From Mycoplasma sp. OR1901 (GTDB lineage Bacteria; Bacillota_I; Bacilli_A; Mycoplasmatales; Metamycoplasmataceae): a DNA stretch of 64,000 nt. Shown here one piece after another: positions 10,594 through 21,595 of this stretch; the first letter of the stretch is position 1; each line of letters starts with the position of its first letter. Made by a program: the position numbers and the translations under genes. Below the pieces are notes generated by a model that saw nothing but the letters and a program-made list of their open reading frames with translations, was not told the origin of the DNA and made no database searches. The stretch is taken from contig NZ_CP054666.1 in the NCBI RefSeq assembly GCF_013348745.1, forward strand, positions 682,001 to 746,000. Reading direction: 5' to 3'.

Positions 10594-11196
10594 ATGAAAG
10601 AAATGAAATGATACATGATTTCAACAATGAGAGGTAAAGAAGAACAAGTTGTTGAAGCACTTAATAACCGTATAGTAGCAGAAAACCTTGAAGAAGATTT
10701 TGATCAAGAAACAAGTGAAAACGGTGCATTTAGAATATTTAAAAAACCAAGCTTAACTCAAAAAGAATATCAAAAAAAACTTAACGGATTAGATTATAAA
10801 ATTAATTACATAAATTTATATCCTGGATATATTTTCGCAAGAATGCATATGACTGATGCCGCTTGATTTTTAGTTCGTAATACACAATACGTAACTGGAT
10901 TAGTCGGTTCATCTGGTAAAGGTGCTAAACCAACACCTGTAAGTACTATCGAAATTAAAAGAATGTTCAAAAGAGAACAAGAAGCTATCAAATCATTTGA
11001 AGCCGGTGAAGATGTTTTCGGTTTAGTTGAAGGTGATATTGTTGAAATCATCGGTGGACCATACATTGGACAAATAGCAAGTGTTATCAAAGTTGATAAA
11101 AGAGGTAGGGAAGCGACAGTTGTTTTCGAAAAATTCGGTAAAAAAATAGAATTAATTATCGAAATTGATTCACTTAGATTAAGTGAAGATAACTAA
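10594..11196 (+). CDS. nusG: Transcription antitermination/pausing factor NusG
   Basis: 200-aa elongation factor that binds RNA polymerase. The N-terminal NGN domain begins MKEMKWYMISTMRGKEEQVVEAL and contains the core LYPGYIFARM and FLVRNTQYVTGLVG. The C-terminal KOW domain reads GDIVEIIGGPYIGQIASV. TGA encodes the conserved Trp residues. AGGAGAA precedes the ATG. A strong bidirectional terminator follows. Confidence 0.97.
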
Positions 11197-11205
11197 ATTA
11201 TAAAA

Positions 11206-11254
11206 AATACTAATATTTAAGTTTTGGAATTAACCAATCTTAAATATTAGTATT
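11206..11254. terminator. Bidirectional terminator between nusG and uvrC
   Basis: A perfect 16-bp inverted repeat (11206-11221 with 11239-11254), with T-rich runs outward on both strands, sits between two convergent genes. Confidence 0.9.
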
Positions 11255-11255
11255 T

Positions 11256-12986
11256 TTATTTTTTATCAAAAAACTTAGCTTCTTTAAATAAATCAGAAAT
11301 ATGCTTACCAAATTCTTTTTCAAGTTCACTATAGTTAGATTTTTTTAAATTTTCAATTGTTTTATAATGAGCTAAAATAGTTTTAAATCTTTTCTCGCCA
11401 ATACCTTTTATTTTTAAAATTTCGCTTGATCTCATTTCTTTATTTTTTGTTCTATTATATTTAAATTTTGCGTTTACATCAACTTGACTTTGTATTTTAC
11501 TTAAAAAATTAAATATATCAGTATCAACATCTATAATTATATTTTTATCATTAATTATTTTTTCAGTCTTATGTTTTGAATCTTTAACTAACCCAAAAAC
11601 TTTGTTAGTAAAACCAAAATTATGTAACGCTTCTTTTATTTCGTTTATTTGTGCGATAGACCCATCAGCAAAGAAAATATCATTTTCATTTATTCTAGTT
11701 CCTAAATCATCTAAAAAACTAACAGCATTATAATAAGTAAACTGCACATCAGATTTCTTTTCAATATCTTTAACATAATTTGTCAAATCATATGTTTTAG
11801 TCATTTTCTTAATTTGACCATTTGAATCAAAAGCTAAAACACTTCCGATAACATTAACATTATGGTTTTGGAATGAATTATCAAAAATAAAGATTTTATC
11901 TATACTATTTAAACTTAAATTATTTTTTAATTTTTCCCAAACTAAATCATTATCTTTCAAGAAATTAGGATGCTTTACAAGGTATTTATTAATGCTTTCT
12001 TTATTATTTAAAAGCAACAAATCACTAATTTGGTATAAAATACCTTTTTTGATAAATCTCACTCTCTTAGATATTAATTCATCTAATTCAATATTTCAGT
12101 CCTCTAACTCTTTTCTTAAAATAATTTGATTAGGAATTTTATTTTTGGCATAAAAATTAGATAAGTAATTTTCAATAAACTCCGAAATTAAACCTTCTCA
12201 ATTTTTATCTTCATACTCCTGATAAATTAAAGAACCATAATTATATGAATACATTGAAATAAATATTTTTGATTTCACTTTTTGAAAATCAAAAAAATCA
12301 ATTGAGTGTTCATTAGAAATTTCTGAAATTTGTTTTTCTTTAATTTTTTCTAAAAATTTAAGAGTTTTATAATACTTATTAGCAATTTCGAATTGCAATT
12401 TTCCACTATATTCTTGTTCTTTTTCTGTAACTAAACTTTTAAAAACCGAATACTTTAAATTGAATATGTCAGTAATACTTTTTAACACTTCTTCCATTTC
12501 TTCTTTAGATTTAAAATTAACTTTTTCTCCTTTGTCATATAAGTAAACATCTTTTAAAACATCTACAAAGTCACTAAAATAAGTGTTCGGAGGTAAAGGC
12601 CCAAAACTATAAAATGAGTTATTATCTTTATCACCAATTTGAATTTTTATCTCTTTTTTGCTTATGCTAAAATTGATATATGGATAAGTTTTTTTGTTAA
12701 CCAGTTTAATATTAAATCTAGGATTATGTTCTTTAATTAATTTTTGTTCTTTAATGAAGGCATCATTTTCATTCTTAGCTAAAAAATAATCAAAATCAGT
12801 AATATTACTAATCATTTTAGGTGTTAATCAAGAATTATTATGACCGTTAAAATACTGCATTAACCTGTTTTTTAACTTTTTTGCTTTTCCAACATAAATA
12901 ATTTCATCATTCTTTTTTCATAAATAAACACCAAAGGTGTTTGGTACTTTAGAAATCTTATTCATTATATTTTCTAATTTATTCAT
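11256..12986 (-). CDS. uvrC: UvrABC excinuclease subunit C
   Basis: Nucleotide-excision repair nuclease, 576 aa. The N-terminal GIY-YIG domain shows NTFGVYLW and IIYVGKAKKLKNRL, followed by ENDAFIKEQKLIKEHNPRFN. An RNase H-like second nuclease half is present with VIGSVLAFDSNGQ and FADGSIAQINE. A C-terminal helix-hairpin-helix ends the protein (LKIKGIGEKRFKTILAHYKTIENL). The ATG at 12986 has no Shine-Dalgarno but TAAAAT at 12993-12998, suggesting a leaderless transcript; an in-frame ATG at 12965 is the alternative. Confidence 0.95.
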
Positions 12987-13033
12987 ATTAAAATTTTACA
13001 TTTATTTAACCATATTTATAGTTAAAAACTATA

Positions 13034-13081
13034 AATTAAAACTCAAAAGTGATAAGGGTATTATACTTTTGAGTTTTAATT
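13034..13081 (-). terminator. Terminator of the LD-carboxypeptidase-like gene
   Basis: Perfect 17-bp stem (13034-13050 with 13065-13081). The right arm overlaps the stop codon of the gene. The U-run is interrupted (TTTTAATTT), so efficiency is uncertain. A second small inverted repeat TTATAGTT/AACTATAA lies immediately beyond. Confidence 0.6.
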
Positions 13082-14064
13082 TACTTTTTAAATAATTTTA
13101 TTTGTGTATCTTTATCAACTTTCATTTCAGTGAGTAAACCAAGAGGAATAACCGAAATAGGCATTGTATGACCAAAATCCATATTAGCAATAATAGGTAT
13201 ATTCTTTAGTTCAATTTTTGTTTTTAATAATATTTCTAAGTCTTCATGACTTATTTTAGAACCGATTGGAAATCTACCAATTAATAAACCTTTAACATGC
13301 TTAAATCAAGTACTTTGAATTAAAGCCACCAACATTCTTTCAAAATTATCATAATCAAATAAAGAGACAATTTCGACTGCTAAAATAATATCTTCATTTA
13401 TTTCAGGAAAATTAGAAGTACCATTAATTAGTAAAATAGTTGATAAATTCCCACCAATAATTTTACCTTTTGCAATACCTGTTTGTATGTTTCATCATCC
13501 ATCATTTACATTTAAATCTCTATTTTCTTGGTCTAAAAATCATAAGTCATCACTTCAAATTTTAGAAGGTTCTAAATTAATTTCATCTAAATCATTCATA
13601 AACATATTTTTAAATTGTTCGACCATATAATCTGAATTTTTTATCATTGAAAATGATGAAAAATGTGGACCATAAAAGGTTGGAAAATTACAATGTTTTA
13701 ATATAGCTAAATGTAATGAAGTTATATCGCTAAATCCACTAAAAATTTTAGGATTATTTCTAATTATTTCTCAATCAATATACGGTAATAATTGATGTGA
13801 ATTAAACCCTCCAATCACAGTCAAAATTGCTTTAACATTTTTATCTAAAAATGCTTCATGTATGTCTTCGACTTTATCTTTAATTGATGCTGACATCCTA
13901 TTTTCAACATTAAATACATTTTTACCGAAAGTAACTTTAAGCCCTAAAGACTCTAATCTTTGAACTGCTAATTTAATGTTTTTATCATCTATTAATTTAA
14001 GACTTCTAGCGGGAGCTATAACCCTTATTTCGTCTCCTTGTTTCAAATGTATAAATTTATCCAT
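13081..14064 (-). CDS. S66 family LD-carboxypeptidase / MccF-like serine peptidase
   Basis: 327-aa protein of the LD-carboxypeptidase/MccF (S66) family. It starts MDKFIHLKQGDEIRVIAPARS, then has AILTVIGGFNSHQLLPYID, the nucleophile elbow FSGFSDITSLH (Ser about 112), GGNLSTILLINGT, an AVEIVSLF segment where the family has its catalytic Glu, and MDFGHTMP near the C terminus with the catalytic His. In walled bacteria the family trims peptidoglycan tetrapeptides; MccF members cleave microcin C-type acyl-sulfamoyl adenylates. With no cell wall expected, a detoxifying or peptide-recycling role is more likely. TTAAGGAGA precedes the ATG. Confidence 0.87.
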
Positions 14065-14309
14065 GTTTCTCCTTAATTATTGAACAAATAATAACATTTT
14101 TTAAAAATAATTTTTATAAAAATTTAAACAACTATCGAGTACTTAATTAATAAAATTTTTAAAATTAGCATTAAATAAATTACAACAATAAATTGTTTTA
14201 CCCAAAATTTCTCTTTTTGAAAAATAAATAATAATCTCCATAAATTAACTATTAATACAATAGATGAGATTAATATTTTTTTCAAATAAGTTAGGTAAAA
14301 AATAACTAA

Positions 14310-14900
14310 ATTAGATTTAACGAATTTACAAACGCTTGAGTACTAAAAAGTTTGGGTGAAATGGGTGAAATAACCGGTTCTACCGTTGATAAAGTAATTA
14401 GATCGAATGATGTTAAATGTTTATTACTAAATTACATGGATGTTTATAATAAAAAAGAAATTAAAGAAGAAAATCTAGTAACTAACTCAGCAACTCCGTT
14501 ACAAATATATTCAAGTAACATAGTAGAAGGTGATGTTTTTATAACTCCGTCATCAGAAACTCCGGGTGAATTAGGTTTTGCAAAGACGGCAGATAAAACA
14601 ATTTTGAACGGTGTTTATTCTTATCATTTAATGAGATTCAGACCAACCGATAAAATAAAAAATTCATATTTTGATTATCTATTTGATACACAAAAATATC
14701 GTGAATATTTTAGTGTAAATGGTCAAGGTGTACAAAGATATACATTATCATTATCATTTTTAAAAACCGCCATAATTAATATTCCTTCACTAGAAGAACA
14801 AGAAAAAATAATTACTTTATTAAAAAATTTAGACTCATCAATTACACTTCTTCAGCGTAAGTGTAAAAAACAAAGGAAAACAAAAAAATTTAAATTTTAA
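14310..14900 (+). pseudogene. hsdS: Orphan fragment of a type I restriction specificity subunit (HsdS)
   Basis: The frame opens after a stop at 14307-14309 and reads IRFNEFTNAWVLKSLGEMGE, matching the hinge that precedes each target recognition domain in HsdS. It continues through one recognition domain to NGQGVQRYTLSLSFLKTAIINIPSLEEQEKI and a short coiled conserved region, LLKNLDSSITLLQRK. No ATG opens it; a TTG at 14352 is the first possible start. The first half of HsdS is missing, and no hsdM or hsdR is present here. It is best read as a remnant or a silent cassette for HsdS recombination elsewhere. The 14085-14300 stretch upstream holds nothing I recognise. Confidence 0.75.
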
Positions 14901-14944
14901 TTATTTTTAAATAACCCTTAATAATGATGTTAAATTATTTTTTA

Positions 14945-14953
14945 TGGTAAAAT
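14945..14953 (+). promoter_or_regulatory. Extended -10 promoter of msrA
   Basis: TGGTAAAAT at 14945-14953 within TTTTATGGTAAAATA, identical to the rpmG element over 15 bases. The start codon is 24 bases downstream behind a full Shine-Dalgarno. Confidence 0.65.
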
Positions 14954-14977
14954 AGTTTAAAAAATTAAGGAGGTTAA

Positions 14978-15448
14978 ATGAAAAGAATATATTTAGCTGG
15001 TGGTTGTTTTTGAGGTGTACAAGGATACTTTAAAACAATTAAAGGTACAAGGTTTAGTACAGTGGGTTATGCAAATTCAAACCTAGAAGCTCCTACATAC
15101 AAACAAGTTTGTGAAGGTAATACAAATGCGGTAGAAACCTTAGAATTATATTACAACGAAGAACAAATCAGTTTATCTGAAATTGTTGAAAAATTATTCG
15201 AAGTAATAGATCCAACTGCATTAAATTTCCAAGGTCCAGACCACGGAACTCAATATAGAAATGGTATCTATTTTGAAACAAAAGAAGATCAAGAAATAAT
15301 TGAAAATACCATAAATAAACTAGCAAAAAATATCGATGGTAAAGTAGTTACCGAAGTAAAAAAATTAGATAATTATTATCTAGCTGAAGAATACCACCAA
15401 GATTATTCAGATAAAAACCCAAATGTGGTTTGCCACATTAAATTCTAA
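14978..15448 (+). CDS. msrA: Peptide methionine-S-sulfoxide reductase MsrA
   Basis: Repairs oxidised methionine, 156 aa. The catalytic motif AGGCFWG (Cys10; Trp by TGA) is at the N-terminus, followed by STVGYANSNLEAPTYKQVC and the FQGPDHGTQYRNGIYF segment typical of MsrA. The start follows AAGGAGGT. No MsrB domain is fused or adjacent. Confidence 0.95.
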
Positions 15449-15459
15449 TTTTCACATTT

Positions 15460-15499
15460 AAAATGATTTTATGGAAATTAACATGAAATCATTTTTTTA
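15460..15499 (+). terminator. Terminator of msrA
   Basis: Ten-bp stem (15460-15469 with 15486-15495) followed by a T run. Confidence 0.7.
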
Positions 15500-15540
15500 A
15501 TTTATAATATTGAATACGTATTAATTAATCAAGGAGTAAA

Positions 15541-16410
15541 ATGAAACAATATTTAGAACTTTTAAATCTTGTTAAGGAACAAGGTTTAAATAAAGAAGAT
15601 CGTACAAATACAGGTACAATAAGTTATTTTGGAGTTCAAACAAGATATGATTTAAAGAATGGATTTCCGCTAATAACTACAAAGAAAATGGCTTGAAAAG
15701 CAATAGTTATAGAGCTATTATGATTTTTAAAAGGTGAAACTAATATTAAGTATTTAGTAGATAATAACGTTAATATTTGAAACGAATGACCATATGAAGA
15801 CTTTAAAAAATCACCTGATTTTAAAGGTGAAACTTTAAAAGAGTTTATTCAAAAAATAAAAGATGATGAAAATTTTGCAATGAAACATGGAAATTTAGGG
15901 CCAGTTTATGGTAAACAATGAAGAAACTTTTTAGGAGTTGACCAAATTAAAAACCTAATAAATGATATTAAGAAAAATCCATATTCTAGAAGACATATAG
16001 TGAGTGCTTGAAACCCTCTAGAAGTTAAAGAAATGGCATTGCCCCCATGTCATACATTATTTCAATTTTATGTTAATAAAAATGACGAATTATCATTACA
16101 GTTATATCAAAGAAGTGGTGATTTATTTTTAGGAGTGCCTTTTAATATAGCATCTTATTCATTATTATTAAGTATGGTAGCTCATGTTACAAATTTAAAA
16201 GTTGGTGAATTTGTGAACACAATTGGAGATGCACACATTTACTCAAACCACATCGAACAAGTAAATGAACAATTAAGTAGAACACCTTTAAAATTGCCTA
16301 AATTAGTTTTAAATAAATCAATTGATGATATTTTTGATTTTACTTTTGAAGATATAAAATTAGAAAATTATGAACATTTAGACCCTATAAAAGCAAAGGT
16401 GGCAGTTTAA
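15541..16410 (+). CDS. thyA: Thymidylate synthase
   Basis: Converts dUMP to dTMP with methylene-tetrahydrofolate, 289 aa. Motifs: [50 protein letters not shown] and the active-site [12 protein letters not shown] (Cys about 170), then [14 protein letters not shown] and GDAHIYSNH. Most Trp codons are TGA. AAGGAG precedes the ATG. It is followed after one base by dihydrofolate reductase, which regenerates its cofactor. Confidence 0.98.
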
Positions 16411-16411
16411 T

Positions 16412-16885
16412 ATGATTAAATTAATTGTTGCAGTGGATAAAAATAATTTAATAGGTAATAAAGATAAATTGCCTTGACAGATTAAAGAAGAACTAAATCA
16501 CTTCAAATCAACAACACTAAACCATACTTTATTATTTGGTAGAAATACTTTTTTAGGCTTGCCGCAAGTACTAAAAAATAGAAAAATATTTGTATTATGT
16601 CAAAATGATATACCTAACGTTGATTTAACAATACATAATACCGAAGAATTAGAGAAGATTTTTGAACAATACAAAAATAGTGATGAAACTCTCTTTATTG
16701 CGGGTGGTAAAAGCATTTATGAATCATTTTACAAATTTGCCGATGAATTAATAATAAGTAGAATTTTAGGTGAGTTTGATGGTGATGTTTATCTTGATTT
16801 AGATTTGTCAGATTATAAGTTAATCGAAGTGATAGAAAAAGGTTCATTTAATGTTGAAAAATGAGTAAAAAAATATAGATACTAA
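16412..16885 (+). CDS. folA: Dihydrofolate reductase
   Basis: Reduces dihydrofolate produced by ThyA, 157 aa. It starts MIKLIVAVDKNNLIGNKDKLPW, with the conserved LPW (TGA Trp), then KSTTLNHTLLFGRNTFLGLP and the NADPH-binding TLFIAGGKSIYESF. The ATG is one base after the thyA stop, so the pair is one transcriptional unit. The final codons lie in the shared terminator stem. Confidence 0.95.
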
Positions 16886-16901
16886 TAATATCTATATTTT
16901 T
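16869..16901. terminator. Bidirectional terminator between folA and the ABC exporter
   Basis: Thirteen-bp inverted repeat (16869-16881 with 16889-16901) at a convergent junction. Confidence 0.8.
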
Positions 16902-18844
16902 TAATTTGAGAATTGAGAAGTGTACATATTATAATAAAAACCTTCTTTTTCTAACAAGCTCTTATGAGTACCGCTTTCAATTATTTCTCCATTATTAACA
17001 ACTAAAATTAAATCAGCATTCTTAATAGTACTTAAACGGTGTGCGATAACAAATGATGTTTTATATTTCATTAAATTAAGCATTGATTTTTGGACTATTA
17101 TTTCTGTATTTGAATCTATATTAGATGTAGCTTCATCTAATATTAATATATTTTTATTAGATAATATTGATCTAGTTATTGAAAGTAACTGCTTTTGACC
17201 TTGTGAGATATTTTGACCGTTATTTTCGATCAAGGTATTAATTCCCTTTGGCAATGAATCAATAAAATGTTGTGATTGAGTCATTTGTAAAGCATCGTTG
17301 ATATCTTTTTCGACAACGTTTTCATTTGACATATTTAAATTGTCTAAAACTGTTTCATTGAATAAAAAGGAATCTTGAGATACTATTGTCATAATTCTTT
17401 TTAAATCTTTTCTATTAATGTTTTTTAATTCAAAACCATCGATAGTGATGCTTCCTTTTTGATAGTTATAATATTTACTAATTAAATTAATGATTGTAGT
17501 TTTACCAGCTCCAGTAGGACCTACTATAGCAATATTTTGACCTTGTTTAACCTTGAATGACGCACCTTTTAATTGGTATTTATTATTTTTAGTTGTGTCA
17601 TAACTAAAATAAACATCTTTAAATTCTACACTCCCTTTAACAGATTTGTATACATATTTTTTAAGGTTAGGATCATATATTTTTCAAGCAAAGAATCCAA
17701 ACGGATCTTCATTAGAACATTCCATAAAATCATTAGCTTTATCATTAAAACTAATTTTTACAATTCTAATTATTTCATGATCAGTCTTTGGTAATGGTTC
17801 ATCTAATAATTTTGAAATTCTACTTGTGGATGCAATCCCGACTTGTATCCCGAACACGGCCCCCATTAAAGCTTGAAAAGGTCCTAAAAAGTTTCAATTT
17901 ATTGAAATAAAAGTAAAAATTAATCCGGCAGTAGCATGACCATTAGCATCAGCACCAAAACCTTGTACTCCTAAAACGTTTGTTCCTTTGAAATAAAAGT
18001 ATGCAGATATACCTGTAATTGCTAAAATTAAGAAATTACTTAAAAATGTATAAATGGTATCAAAACTTTTTGTAATGAAATCACCTTTAAATGCGGTATC
18101 ACGAATCCTTTTTGTTATGCCTGTTAGTTTATTAAATAAGTCTTCTTGCTTATTAAATGCATTTGTTATTTTTGTATTTTGCAATGATTCCTCAACAAAA
18201 GCATTTAATTCACCGAAAATAACTTGTATTTTCATAAAGTATGGTTGTGATCTTTTAATTAATAAAAACACCATACCAAAACTAATTAATGTTATAGGTA
18301 TTATAATCAATGATAATGCTGTCGAAACTAAGAACATCATTACAACAGCAATTGTTATATTAAATATGGCACTAATTAATTGTGAAAGTAATTGAAAAAG
18401 TGAATTAGCAATATTATTTGCATCAATAACTAAATTCGAAATTAAATCACCAGTTTTGTTTTTATCATAAAAACTAATATCTAAATGAATTAATTTTTCA
18501 ATTATTTCATTTCTGAGCCTCGCCGAAGCTTGAAAACTTATTTTGGCATATATATATTGTTCTGAATATCTAAAAATTCCGTAGACCACATAAGAAAAAA
18601 CTAACACTGCTAATATAATAAAAAATTTAGTTGTTTCAAAGTCGCTAAATGATTTGCCATGACCTAATGGCTCAAAAAATGTAGAAATTATATAACCAAT
18701 TAAGTAACTACCACCAATATAGAAAATAGCATTAATTAAAGAGAAAAACATTGCTAAATAAAACATTTTTTTATCTTTTTTAACGAAAGATAAAAGTCTT
18801 TTTAAGTTTTGATAATAATTTTTATGTGTTTTTGTTTCTTTCAT
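16901..18844 (-). CDS. ABC exporter half-transporter, catalytic-site subunit
   Basis: 647-aa type I ABC exporter: about six membrane helices in residues 20-345, then an ATPase domain. Walker A is GPTGAGKTT, the signature is the non-canonical ISQGQKQLL, Walker B is ILILDEATSNID with the catalytic Glu, and the H-loop is IAHRLSTIK. It pairs with the adjacent gene, whose signature is canonical but whose own Walker B and H-loop are degenerate, as in heterodimeric exporters of the BmrCD/TM287-288 type. Substrate unknown (drugs, lipids or peptides are typical). AAAGGAGC precedes the ATG, 12 bases after the previous gene's stop. Confidence 0.92.
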
Positions 18845-18856
18845 TTTTGCTCCTTT

Positions 18857-20644
18857 CTATTGTTCTAATTGGTTTTCACTAATCTCTTTATATCACTGAC
18901 AATTTTCTAGCAAGTAATGGTGAGTGCCTTCTGCAACTATTTCACCATTATTTAAAACAATTATTTTATCAGCATTTTTAATAGATGATATTTTTTGTGA
19001 AATAACAACGTTAGTTGAAGAGTTTTTCTTAGAAATATTATTAATTAATGTTTTTGTTGTTAAATTATCTAATGCACTAGTTGAATCATCTAAAATTAAT
19101 ATTTTTGGTTTTATAAGTAATGTTCTAGCTATAGATAATCTCTGTTTTTGACCACCAGATAAGTTTTTACCTTGTTGAGAAACTTCATGTTGCAATTGTT
19201 TTTCAAACGAGTTTACAAAGTCTTTAGAACATGAAAACTCTAAAGCGTAATCAATTTCTTCTTTTGTTGCATCAGATTTTGAAAATCTTATATTTGATTC
19301 AATAGTTCCTGAAAATAATAACGCATTTTGATAAACAATACCTACATTTCTTTTTAAATCATTAGTGTTAATTTCTTTTAATTCTTTATTATCGATCAAA
19401 ATATTTCCATTTGAATAAGACATATTATTAACAATTAAATTTGCAATTGTACTTTTTCCGGAACCAGTTGGTCCTATAATTCCTAAAGTTTGTCCTTCTT
19501 CTAATTTAAAACTAACATTTTTTAAATCTCAGCCTTTTGATTCTTCAAAATACTTAAATGACACATCTTTGAATTCTAAAGAATAATTAGGCTTATCTTC
19601 TAATCTAATTCCATCTACAACTTTAATCTTTTCGCTCTCATAATTAAGTATTTGCATAACTCTATTTGAAGATACTTTAGCTCTAAAGAATGAACCAAAG
19701 AATTGACTAAACATAGTTAAACCTAACGCAATCATAAACTCAAATTCAATAAAAGTATTAATTTTGGCAATTAACTGTTTTATATTAGTGTCAGGATTAT
19801 TTTTTAAAATAAAAAATGCAGTAAGGAAAATTAGAAAAATAACAAAGTTAACCACAAAAAAGAAAAACGGTTGCCCTAAAGTGAAAAACTTCATAACTTT
19901 TCTTGAATTAACTAATAAATCATTATTTGTATTTTTAAATTTATTTAATTGTTGATCTTGTAAATTATAATCACGAATTAATTTAGCTCCTAGTATATTT
20001 TCACTAACAGCATTGGTTAAATTATCTAACCTTTTTCTACCTGTTTTTATGATAGGAACAACTTTGAAAAATATAAAAAATGTAAATATAACTAATATAG
20101 GAATCACGGCTAAAATAGATCATGTAAGCTCTAAATCAGTTGTAAAGGCAAATACTAAACCAATAATAACAAACATTGGAGCTTTAATTAAAATGCTTAC
20201 AGCTCCTACTAAAAAGTCTCAAAACATTGCGACATCATCGTTAATTCTAGTTATTAAACTCGCGATTGTTATGTCTGAAATATCTTTAAGACTTAAAGTT
20301 TGAAACTTTTTATATAAAGAATCCCTATAAAAATTAGAGGCTTTTTCACCTGCTCAAACTAAAGTATAGGTAGAAACTAAAGTAATAAAAGTTGAAGCAA
20401 GTATCAACGATATAATTGTAGAAATTAAAAATGTTAACGTTGATTTATAGTCGGTAGATGTATAAATTGACTGTTTAAAAACGATAACACTATAAACTTC
20501 TGACTTACCAATTAATAATGGTAATATTTGTGATATTAAAACAGGAACAAACATCATTATAACTACGTTTAAGAAAATTAAAATGAAAGAAAAAAACATC
20601 TCAAACTTTATTTTTCTAGGTAGAATTTTAAACATTTTGACCAT
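18857..20644 (-). CDS. ABC exporter half-transporter, degenerate-site subunit
   Basis: 595-aa partner of the downstream ABC gene. Membrane domain in residues 1-320, then an ATPase domain with Walker A GPTGSGKST, canonical signature LSGGQKQRLSIAR, but Walker B ILILDDSTSALD (Asp for the catalytic Glu) and H-loop VVISQKISSIK (Gln for His). These changes mark the non-hydrolysing site of a heterodimer. The ATG at 20644 follows AAAGGAGTC. It is the first gene of the two-gene operon. Confidence 0.92.
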
Positions 20645-20738
20645 ATTAGACTCCTTTATGAATAAACACTTTTTATTTATTAATGTATTAAATTATAAAT
20701 TAATATTATTAAAAATCTCAAAAAAGGTATAAAAAAAA

Positions 20739-20815
20739 TGGCGATCACGAGAGGATTCGAACCTCTGACCACAAGCTTAGAAGGCTCGTGCTCTGTCCTG
20801 CTGAGCTACGCGACC
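20739..20815 (-). tRNA. trnR: tRNA-Arg (anticodon UCU)
   Basis: 77-nt cloverleaf with all arms: acceptor GGTCGCG against CGTGATC, D arm GCTC/GAGC, anticodon arm CGAGC-CTTCTAA-GCTTG with anticodon TCT, and T arm AGAGG-TTCGAAT-CCTCT. CCA is encoded. A run of eight Ts follows as terminator, and TGGTAGAAT (minus strand, 20826-20834) forms an extended -10. Confidence 0.97.
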
Positions 20816-20861
20816 ACGTACTAATATTCTACCACAATAATAGAGATTAGTAAAATATTTT

Positions 20862-21344
20862 TTAATAATTATTTTCAGTTATTAAGTTGAAATTAAAATT
20901 ACCATCTTTAATTTTATCAACAATTTTTTTAGGTAATACATTGTATTTGTTTAATTCATTAATATCTACTCATTTAAAAACAAGTTTACGTTCACCTTCA
21001 TAAAAATAAACATCTTCTTGTTCGAATCAAGGTTGAACTTCGGTTTCAATTAAATAATACATCGAAACTTCATGATAATCTTTTTTTACATACTGGTTGA
21101 AGAAAAATCCTTGATATAAACAAAATTCTTTTAAAGATTTAATATCAAGATTTAACTCTTCTTTTATCTCACGCTTAATACATTCTTCAAAACTTTCACC
21201 AAAACCAACTTTGCCACCAGGTAAATATTGATAATATGTATTATTTTCATCGTAAGCTACTAATAATCTATTTTTATGAATTAAAATAGCACCTACTCTA
21301 AGTTTAAATTTTTTATTTTTCTCGATCTCAAAAATAATATCCAT
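20862..21344 (-). CDS. Nudix hydrolase
   Basis: 160-aa Nudix protein that hydrolyses a nucleoside diphosphate linked to another group; substrate not predictable. The Nudix box GKVGFGESFEECIKREIKEEL matches G-x5-E-x7-REUxEE. I choose the ATG at 21344 (MDIIFEIEKNKK) because GGAGG lies six bases upstream; an upstream TTG/ATG frame would begin inside the SRP RNA terminator. One Trp in VQPWFEQED and one in FKWVDI use TGA. There is no separate promoter between the SRP RNA and this gene, so it may depend on read-through. Confidence 0.88.
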
Positions 21345-21356
21345 AAAAACCTCCGT

Positions 21357-21440
21357 AAAAAAGACCAACTAACACAACACTTCCTCATATGGCTGCTACA
21401 TTTCTGTCCTGACCAAGTTAGTGGGTTATTGTTTAGATGG
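21357..21440 (-). ncRNA. ffs: Signal recognition particle RNA (small bacterial type)
   Basis: About 84 nt. The apical domain carries GGTCAGGACAGAAATGTAGC followed by AGCC, the mycoplasma form of the conserved SRP helix-8 asymmetric loops. Flanking sequences CCCACTAAC and GTTAGTTGG pair with G-U tolerance to close a long hairpin. A six-U run follows, and an extended -10 (TGATATAAT, 21448-21455) lies seven bases upstream of the proposed 5' end. Confidence 0.9.
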
Positions 21441-21447
21441 CTTTATT

Positions 21448-21455
21448 ATTATATC
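21448..21455 (-). promoter_or_regulatory. Extended -10 promoter of SRP RNA
   Basis: TGATATAAT on the minus strand. A TAGATG/CATCTA inverted repeat (21434-21439 and 21455-21460) brackets the -10 and the transcription start. Confidence 0.6.
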
Positions 21456-21595
21456 ATCTAAATATTTAAATTGCTGTTTTTTTATAAGTTTTTATTTGGG
21501 ACATTAACATTTTAAGGAAAATTTAAGTAATTAAACTTTTTCATAATTTATATTTAATAACTTAAAATAAGCGATATTAATATATAATTCTAGTT

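Noticed and set aside
16412-16885. Frameshift in folA
   Set aside because: The first 49 codons join the rest through TGA Trp at LPW with no change of frame.
21357-21440. T-box or metabolite riboswitch before the Nudix gene
   Set aside because: The GGTCAGGACAGAAATGTAGC loop and long hairpin fit SRP RNA, and no specifier or antiterminator pairing is seen.
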